This document shows, piece by piece, positions 59,291 to 64,000 of a DNA stretch of 64,000 bases (positions within the stretch are counted from its first letter, which is position 1; each line of letters starts with the position of its first letter). Position numbers and translations under genes: made by a program. A model generated the notes under the pieces. It was given only the letters and a program-made list of their open reading frames with translations, made no database searches and had not been told where the DNA came from. This DNA comes from JAGLON01 sp041394985 (GTDB lineage: Bacteria > Zixibacteria > MSB-5A5 > GN15 > JAAZOE01): the NCBI GenBank assembly GCA_041394985.1, contig JAWLBI010000001.1, forward strand, positions 4,154,001 to 4,218,000, in the 5' to 3' direction.

Positions 59291-60490
59291 ATGAAACGAG
59301 TAATCATCGCTTTTGTTTTCTTAGTGTTTTTCCTTTTCACGTCTTCAAAGATAGGGGCCTCGCCGGTAGTTGTTTCCGGAGGTTCCGCCAACGATTATGA
59401 ATCCTGGATTGAGCGGTTGAACGACGGGCGTATCATGCTGGTATTCTGCCGCAATCCCGACTGGGCGTCCGGTGATTTATACGTCACATTTTCCTCGGAT
59501 GATGGCGTATCCTGGGCGGGGCCTCAGGCGATAATCACCGATGCAGGAGATCAGGCGACATTGAGTTTCGTACAGCTTCCCGGAGATACGCTCAAGTTAT
59601 TTTATGCCTCGAACGAAACCGGGAGTTATGGCATTCATTCGGCGTACTCGATGGACGGGATCACCTGGGTGAAGGAAGGGAAACTGAATCTGGGATGGTC
59701 GTCATCGACAACCTGGTATGATCCGACCGTGATCGTGGAGTCGGATGGTTCGCTGACCATGAGTTATGTCGTGTCGGGCAGCGGCGTCTATATCGCTCAT
59801 AAACCGGCCGGCGGTTCATGGGATACGGACAAGACAAACGTATCGACATCCGGGTATCGGGCTCGGGTGATGAAGCACAGTAATGGAACCTACCTGTATG
59901 CATATCATATGCGGACCGGTACGACCTCCCAGTATGACGTATTTATCACAACGTCAACCGATCGGGGGCACTGGACCGCGCCTGTCCAGTTGACGACAAA
60001 TAAAAACTCGCATGATCCATTCGGCGGTGAAATGGCTGACGGTTCGTTTATGGTATATTATGCCAAATATGAATCGGGATCGTATAAGCTCTATCGCCGC
60101 AATTCCTTTGATGCCGTGACATGGGAGCCTGAAGAAGTCGTCGTGTCGAATCCGACGAATGACACCCAGCCGCATTTTTTCTGTGAATCCGATCGATTGT
60201 ATTTGGTCTGGGCTCATGCCGTCCTCTACCCCGACGATCACGATGTTTATTTTGAGTCCTTCGAGTTGCCGATCGAATATCTCTGCGGGGACACGAATGG
60301 AGATACAGCCGTAAATATCGGTGATGCCGTGTATCTTATCACCTACATTTTCAAGGGCGGACCGGGGCCCGATCCCGAGTGTGTCGGCGATGCCAACGGC
60401 GACGGTTCGACCAACATCGGTGACGCCGTGTATTTGATTCAGTTTATTTTCAGCGGAGGGCCATCGCCGGTCGATGATTGTTGTAACTGA
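59291..60490 (+). CDS. Exported sialidase-like beta-propeller protein with dockerin
   Basis: 399 residues from the ATG at 59291. A signal peptide (RVIIAFVFLVFFLFTSS) is followed by a sialidase-type six-bladed propeller with Asp-box (BNR) motifs: FSSDDGVSWAGP, YSMDGITWVKE, TSTDRGHWTAP. It lacks obvious sialidase arginine-triad signatures, so enzyme activity is not claimed. Two dockerin units close the protein (GDTNGDTAVNIGDAVYLITY, GDANGDGSTNIGDAVYLIQF), nearly the same as in the preceding gene. Confidence 0.85.
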   Translation: MKRVIIAFVFLVFFLFTSSKIGASPVVVSGGSANDYESWIERLNDGRIMLVFCRNPDWASGDLYVTFSSDDGVSWAGPQAIITDAGDQATLSFVQLPGDTLKLFYASNETGSYGIHSAYSMDGITWVKEGKLNLGWSSSTTWYDPTVIVESDGSLTMSYVVSGSGVYIAHKPAGGSWDTDKTNVSTSGYRARVMKHSNGTYLYAYHMRTGTTSQYDVFITTSTDRGHWTAPVQLTTNKNSHDPFGGEMADGSFMVYYAKYESGSYKLYRRNSFDAVTWEPEEVVVSNPTNDTQPHFFCESDRLYLVWAHAVLYPDDHDVYFESFELPIEYLCGDTNGDTAVNIGDAVYLITYIFKGGPGPDPECVGDANGDGSTNIGDAVYLIQFIFSGGPSPVDDCCN

Positions 60491-60499
60491 TTTGAAAAA

Positions 60500-60526
60500 G
60501 CCCCGATAAACATCGGGGCTCTTTTT
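60500..60526. terminator. Bidirectional terminator between the dockerin gene and msrBA
   Basis: A 9-bp stem AGCCCCGAT/ATCGGGGCT with loop AAA(C) and T runs on both strands. Confidence 0.88.
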
Positions 60527-60531
60527 ATTGC

Positions 60532-61518
60532 TTAGAATTTTTTCTGATAGGCATGGCAATAGGGTACGCCGTGCTTATTCATGTAATAGTCCTGATGATA
60601 ATCCTCGGCGACCCAGAACGGCCCGGCCTTGGTGACCTCGGTCACGACCGCATAGCCTTTGCCCTTGAGGATGTTAATCAGCTTCTCGGTGACCTCTTTT
60701 TGCTCGTCGTTTTTATAGAAAACAGCCGAGCGGTATTGATCGCCGTAATCCGGCCCCTGATGATTGAGCTGGGTCGGATCGTGCGTTTCGAAGAACAGTT
60801 TGGCCAGGGCCTCGAAGGTAACTTTCTTCGGATCATAGACGACTTCCAGCGTTTCAGCATGGCCGGTGTTTTCGTAGCATACTTCCTTGTAGGTCGGATG
60901 GTCGGTCTTGCCGCCCATGTAGCCAACTGTTGTTGCGACGACGCCGTCAAGCTGCTGAAGGTGATACTCGACTCCCCAGAAACAGCCGCCTGCAAAATAG
61001 GCGGTATCGAGTGTGTTTTCGGTTTTGGCGGTCATCTGGTCGGCCGAGACGAAATTCATCGATATCGAGTTGACGCAGTGGCGCGTGTTTTTGTCGGTGA
61101 AGCCCTCGCCTATGAAGACATGTCCGAGGTGTGCGCCGCAGTTGGCACAGAGAATTTCGGTGCGTCGGCCGTCGGCGTCAGTCTGGCGTTTTACGGCGCC
61201 GGGGATTTCATCGTCGAAGCTGGGCCATCCGCATCCGGCATCGAATTTATCATCCGAGTTGTACAGCGGGGCATCACAGCGTTTACAAACATAGGTACCT
61301 TTTTCGTTGAAGGTATAGAACTTGCCGGTAAACGGTCGCTCGGTGCCTTTGTTGATGATGACCGCCTCTTCTTCGGGCGTCAGCTTGTTGTACTTGCCGC
61401 CGGTGTCTTGGGACATAACAGGTTCTTTCATGTTAAACATCAGGGCGAATGTGCCTACGATGATGAGGACGACAATTCCAACCCTGAATAAGCCGTTTAT
61501 TGCGTTTTGTGTTTTCAT
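60532..61518 (-). CDS. Bifunctional peptide-methionine sulfoxide reductase MsrB-MsrA, membrane-anchored
   Basis: 328 residues from the ATG at 61518. An N-terminal hydrophobic anchor (LFRVGIVVLIIVGTFALMF) precedes an MsrB domain with zinc cysteines (CKRCDAPLY and CANCGAHLGHVF) and the catalytic Cys in RHCVNSISMNF. An MsrA domain follows with the catalytic GGCFWGVEYHLQQLDGV near residue 176 and CYENTGHAETLEVVYDP. The two halves repair the R and S isomers of methionine sulfoxide. The anchor and orientation place it in the periplasm. A longer frame upstream lacks support. Confidence 0.93.
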   Translation of the reverse strand: MKTQNAINGLFRVGIVVLIIVGTFALMFNMKEPVMSQDTGGKYNKLTPEEEAVIINKGTERPFTGKFYTFNEKGTYVCKRCDAPLYNSDDKFDAGCGWPSFDDEIPGAVKRQTDADGRRTEILCANCGAHLGHVFIGEGFTDKNTRHCVNSISMNFVSADQMTAKTENTLDTAYFAGGCFWGVEYHLQQLDGVVATTVGYMGGKTDHPTYKEVCYENTGHAETLEVVYDPKKVTFEALAKLFFETHDPTQLNHQGPDYGDQYRSAVFYKNDEQKEVTEKLINILKGKGYAVVTEVTKAGPFWVAEDYHQDYYMNKHGVPYCHAYQKKF

Positions 61519-61696
61519 ATCACCGTAAACAAGATACGTAATATCGAGGTTCCCGGATGGGCGGGTGACGATCAATTTCCGCGAAATGGCCTAAGTTGAA
61601 TTCGAACAAAGGATTAGTTCAGAGATTGAATAATTAGTCCGGAAGTGTTATATATTTGTAATAGATTTGTGATAATTTGGGGCGTGGAGGGATGAA

Positions 61697-63088
61697 ATGC
61701 TGAAGAGAAATATCGCCGTACATATCGTGACATTTTTTGCGGCTCTTCCGGTCTTGGAGTTTATCTTCCCCGAAGCCTGGTACATTTTTCCGAGTTTTCC
61801 ATATTCTATTCCAATGCATTCATATCATCCTTTCATGCCTAATGTTTATTTCATTATAAATAAAGTACTTCCCTATTTAAGTCTTGTGTTTGTGGCGACA
61901 ATTGCGTTGAGTCATAACCAGGTTACTAAATATCTCCGCAGATATATCTGGGTATATATAGCATATTTTTCCACCTGTGCAATTTCGAGAATATACAGTT
62001 ATCTGAAGATGTTATTCGACAGCACGGTTAATCGTGAATTTCTGCTGGATCATCAGGTAATTATTCCAATAATTTCAGCTATCGTTCTCCTTGCTATTGC
62101 TATTTGGGCATATATCGTGCTGCGAAAACACCCAAGGGTTGAGAAAACCATATCGACTAGGTATTGGCATTTCGTCGGACCGGGCCTTGTTCTTATATTA
62201 GTGTCATATGCGGTATATTTGAATCACTACTCTCCGCTAAACGATGCCATCACAGCCGGTCAGTATGATGAAGTCAAACAACTTTTGGCAGACAATCCGG
62301 AACTGATAAATACGCGTGACATAAAATATAAAGCAGTGCCATTATCAGTAGCAATCGGGACAAATGATACCAGCATGGCAAGGCTATTGATAGACGCAGG
62401 CGCCGAAATAACCAATAATAGTGTACCCGGATTTTGCCCGTTGAACAAGGCGGTTTACATGGATAATTCGGATATGATTGAATTGTTACTGGAAAATGGC
62501 GCACCCATCGAAGAGTGCAATATGGAGACACCGCTTACGATCGCAACCCAGTATAACAAAAGTCATGCCTTTTATACATTACTTGCGCACAATGCCAATG
62601 TTCACGAGTCAATCTCATACGAAAATCTTTATAATCCGGATAGAGCGATTGTGAAGTCCCCGTTAAAACTCGCGGCAAAGGGTGGTAATGTCGAATTCGT
62701 TCGGGTTTTATTAGAACATGGAGCGGCAATTGGGGCAATAGAGCCGGACAGTAATCAGGTGATTCACGACGCCTGTCTGGCATATTGGGCGGAACCCGAA
62801 GATATTATTACCGTATTGGGGCTTTTATTAGATGCCGGGGCGGATGTCAATGCGAAGGGAAACTGCAATCGCACACCGCTGCATCTCATTGCTATCAGTG
62901 ATCCGTATTATGATCCGGCGGAAGACCCAAGCTTCCTGTATCCAATGGATACGAGTATCGTAAATTACCTGCTATCCAAAGGAGGTGACAAGACGGCGGT
63001 AGATGCATTTGGAAAAACGCCGCTGGATTATGCCCGGGAGTGCGGGCATAATGATATAGCGGCGATATTGGAGCGAGAGTCATTATAG
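61697..63088 (+). CDS. Multi-pass membrane protein with ankyrin repeats
   Basis: 463 residues with about five membrane segments in the first 175 (HIVTFFAALPVLEFIF, LPYLSLVFVATIALS, YIWVYIAYFSTCAI, IIPIISAIVLLAIAIWAYIV, GPGLVLILVSYAVYL). About seven ankyrin repeats follow, for example MARLLIDAGAEITNNS, MIELLLENGAPIEECN, KTPLDYARECGHNDIAAILE. The architecture resembles the ankyrin protein at 17671. It is AT-rich compared with its neighbours. GGAGGG lies before the ATG. No family-specific function is known to me. Confidence 0.8.
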   Translation: MLKRNIAVHIVTFFAALPVLEFIFPEAWYIFPSFPYSIPMHSYHPFMPNVYFIINKVLPYLSLVFVATIALSHNQVTKYLRRYIWVYIAYFSTCAISRIYSYLKMLFDSTVNREFLLDHQVIIPIISAIVLLAIAIWAYIVLRKHPRVEKTISTRYWHFVGPGLVLILVSYAVYLNHYSPLNDAITAGQYDEVKQLLADNPELINTRDIKYKAVPLSVAIGTNDTSMARLLIDAGAEITNNSVPGFCPLNKAVYMDNSDMIELLLENGAPIEECNMETPLTIATQYNKSHAFYTLLAHNANVHESISYENLYNPDRAIVKSPLKLAAKGGNVEFVRVLLEHGAAIGAIEPDSNQVIHDACLAYWAEPEDIITVLGLLLDAGADVNAKGNCNRTPLHLIAISDPYYDPAEDPSFLYPMDTSIVNYLLSKGGDKTAVDAFGKTPLDYARECGHNDIAAILERESL

Positions 63089-63370
63089 TATTATGGCATG
63101 ATTAACTCCACTGCAGGAGGCGTGTTGAGAGGGTCATTTTTTCAAAGCGCCGCCTGGGGCATACAGATAAGATCAACAGAATTTGCTTATCGCATATATC
63201 CTGAGATTGCGACGCCCTAAGAAGGGCCCGCAATGACCCGAGCTTGTAATAGGTTATTCAGTATCCTCCAGAGCCGCGGGGTACCGCGTTTAGTTCTTTA
63301 CTGGCAGACGGTTAACGGTCAGGCCAACCGCCAATATCCGTAAGTCATTGAAAAATAATATCTTTTTGCC
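63089..63370. repeat. Intergenic region carrying a second copy of the 20382-type repeat
   Basis: At 63190-63240 the sequence TCGCATATATCCTGAGATTG and what follows closely matches 20382-20430. The similarity continues weakly to about 63290. No gene is supported. Confidence 0.6.
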
Positions 63371-63398
63371 TTGACATTACTATTTCGTGCCGTAATAT
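63371..63398 (+). promoter_or_regulatory. Strong sigma-70 promoter of the MarR gene
   Basis: TTGACA, a 16-bp spacer and TAATAT, about 27 bp before the ATG. Confidence 0.65.
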
Positions 63399-63413
63399 TT
63401 AGTACACTAAATA
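63396..63413. promoter_or_regulatory. EctR-like operator overlapping the promoter
   Basis: The palindrome TATTTAGT-AC-ACTAAATA has two 8-bp half-sites separated by 2 bp. It overlaps the -10 and the expected transcription start, a position that would permit self-repression. It has the same layout as the operator described for the ectoine regulator EctR1. Confidence 0.6.
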
Positions 63414-63424
63414 ATTTGAGGACT

Positions 63425-64000
63425 ATGAAAACAGAAACCACGACTATCGATGATGTATTGATTGCCTTACGGCGAATCAGCCGGGCAATTGATCTGCATT
63501 CGCGCCATTTGATGCGCACCTGCCGTCTCACCGGGCCGCAACTCGTTGTCTTGACGGAGATTACCAGGTCATCCCCGCTTACGCTGGGAGAACTGGCGAA
63601 AAAGGTGACGCTCAGTAATGCCACTATTACCGGTATAATAGATCGCCTGCAGATTCGCGGGTTGGTCAAGCGAACTCGGGCCGACAATGATCGCCGCCGG
63701 ATAATAATCTCGATCACGGATGCCGGCCGGGAAATTATCGCGTCTTCCCCGCCGCTGTTGCAGGAGGAATTTGTCGAGAATATCGAGCGGTTACCGGAGG
63801 CCGACAGGCACCGAATGCTCGATTCATTGCGCCTGGTGGCTCGGATGATGGGCGCGGATGATCTGGATGCATCGCCGATATTGGCCGGTCATGCCCTCGG
63901 TGCAACGGATCAGGATATGTCCCGATATTTTAACGCTCAGCCGAACGGGAGTGAGCAGAAAAAAGGAGAACTTCACATGGAGGTTGCAGACACAGAATTA
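63425..64000 (+). CDS. MarR-family regulator resembling EctR, runs off the right edge
   Basis: 192 residues are visible and the frame is still open. The winged helix-turn-helix includes IDLHSRHLMRTCRLTGPQLV, LTLGELAKKVTLSNATITGI and the wing ADNDRRRIIISITDAG. The body resembles EctR regulators of ectoine genes, and the palindromic operator supports this. At residue 185 an in-frame ATG at 63977 is preceded by AAAAGGAG, so either the MarR protein continues into a second domain or the next gene, possibly ectA, starts there in the same frame. Both are inferences. Confidence 0.82.
   Translation, partial: MKTETTTIDDVLIALRRISRAIDLHSRHLMRTCRLTGPQLVVLTEITRSSPLTLGELAKKVTLSNATITGIIDRLQIRGLVKRTRADNDRRRIIISITDAGREIIASSPPLLQEEFVENIERLPEADRHRMLDSLRLVARMMGADDLDASPILAGHALGATDQDMSRYFNAQPNGSEQKKGELHMEVADTEL

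Noticed and set aside
54339..60490. Near-repeats of DNA in the dockerin genes read as a tandem repeat element or CRISPR
   Set aside because: They encode the periodic Ca-binding units in frame and have no constant spacers.
1..64000. tRNA or rRNA genes and CRISPR arrays
   Set aside because: I looked for GGTTCGAATCC-type loops, conserved rRNA words and regularly spaced repeats and found none convincing. A covariance search would be needed to exclude a missed tRNA.

Overview
The window reads as a chromosome segment of an uncultivated Gram-negative bacterium, most likely in the FCB superphylum and possibly candidate phylum Zixibacteria. This is an inference from gene content, not a proven placement. 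The signs are paired dockerin modules at the C-termini of exported proteins, many lipoproteins and barrel-type outer-membrane proteins, a single-chain glycyl-tRNA synthetase, a serine palmitoyltransferase-like enzyme and numerous palindromic intergenic repeats. By eye the base composition is moderate, with several distinctly AT-richer genes. I saw no rRNA, tRNA, CRISPR array or prophage. Visible promoters are of sigma-70 type (TTGACA/TTGACC, 15-17 bp, TATAAT-like), and three of them lie so close to the start codon that the mRNA would be leaderless.

Layout. 1-4.3 kb: a partial exported protein, then eno-ftsB-recO-glyS ending at a terminator. 4.3-13.4 kb: poorly characterised envelope genes (a lipoprotein/outer-membrane pair, a two-gene unknown operon, YciI, lipoproteins, a ferritin-like protein, a repeat-rich lipoprotein, a TPR lipoprotein). 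13.5-16.5 kb: dprA, YigZ, a PfkB kinase and a PAP2 phosphatase in one tight operon. 16.6-19.5 kb: a macrodomain protein and an ADP-ribosylglycohydrolase around two AT-rich genes, one of them an ankyrin gene between 37-bp direct repeats. 19.5-20.7 kb: a 1.2 kb non-coding stretch of repeats with a 198-bp IS fragment.

20.7-23.6 kb: an alpha-oxoamine synthase resembling serine palmitoyltransferase, a GNAT-like protein that could be a bacterial ceramide synthase, and a lipoprotein. 23.7-28.1 kb: a possible small RNA, then pgsA-pgpA-cinA-thpR-recA. 28.2-29.2 kb: two related unknown proteins. 29.3-35.6 kb: pyrK-pyrD-pyrF, a 963-residue TPR/TonB-C lipoprotein and a radical SAM protein. 35.7-38.9 kb: nucleotide-sugar genes for GDP-D-rhamnose and a UDP-N-acetylhexosaminuronate. 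39.1-41.3 kb: a histidine kinase, a CheV-like protein and a CBS protein. 41.4-42.8 kb: an intact IS481-type element, the parent sequence of the fragment at 20 kb.

42.9-51.3 kb: sirtuin, orphan DNA methyltransferase, PepF, CDP-alcohol transferase plus PfkB kinase, NYN protein, FKBP lipoprotein and P5C dehydrogenase. 51.3-60.5 kb: an ECF sigma/anti-sigma pair divergent from four dockerin-bearing exported proteins. 60.5-63.1 kb: an MsrB-MsrA fusion and a second ankyrin membrane protein. 63.4 kb to the edge: a MarR regulator whose operator has the layout reported for EctR, so an ectoine locus may begin at or just beyond the right border.
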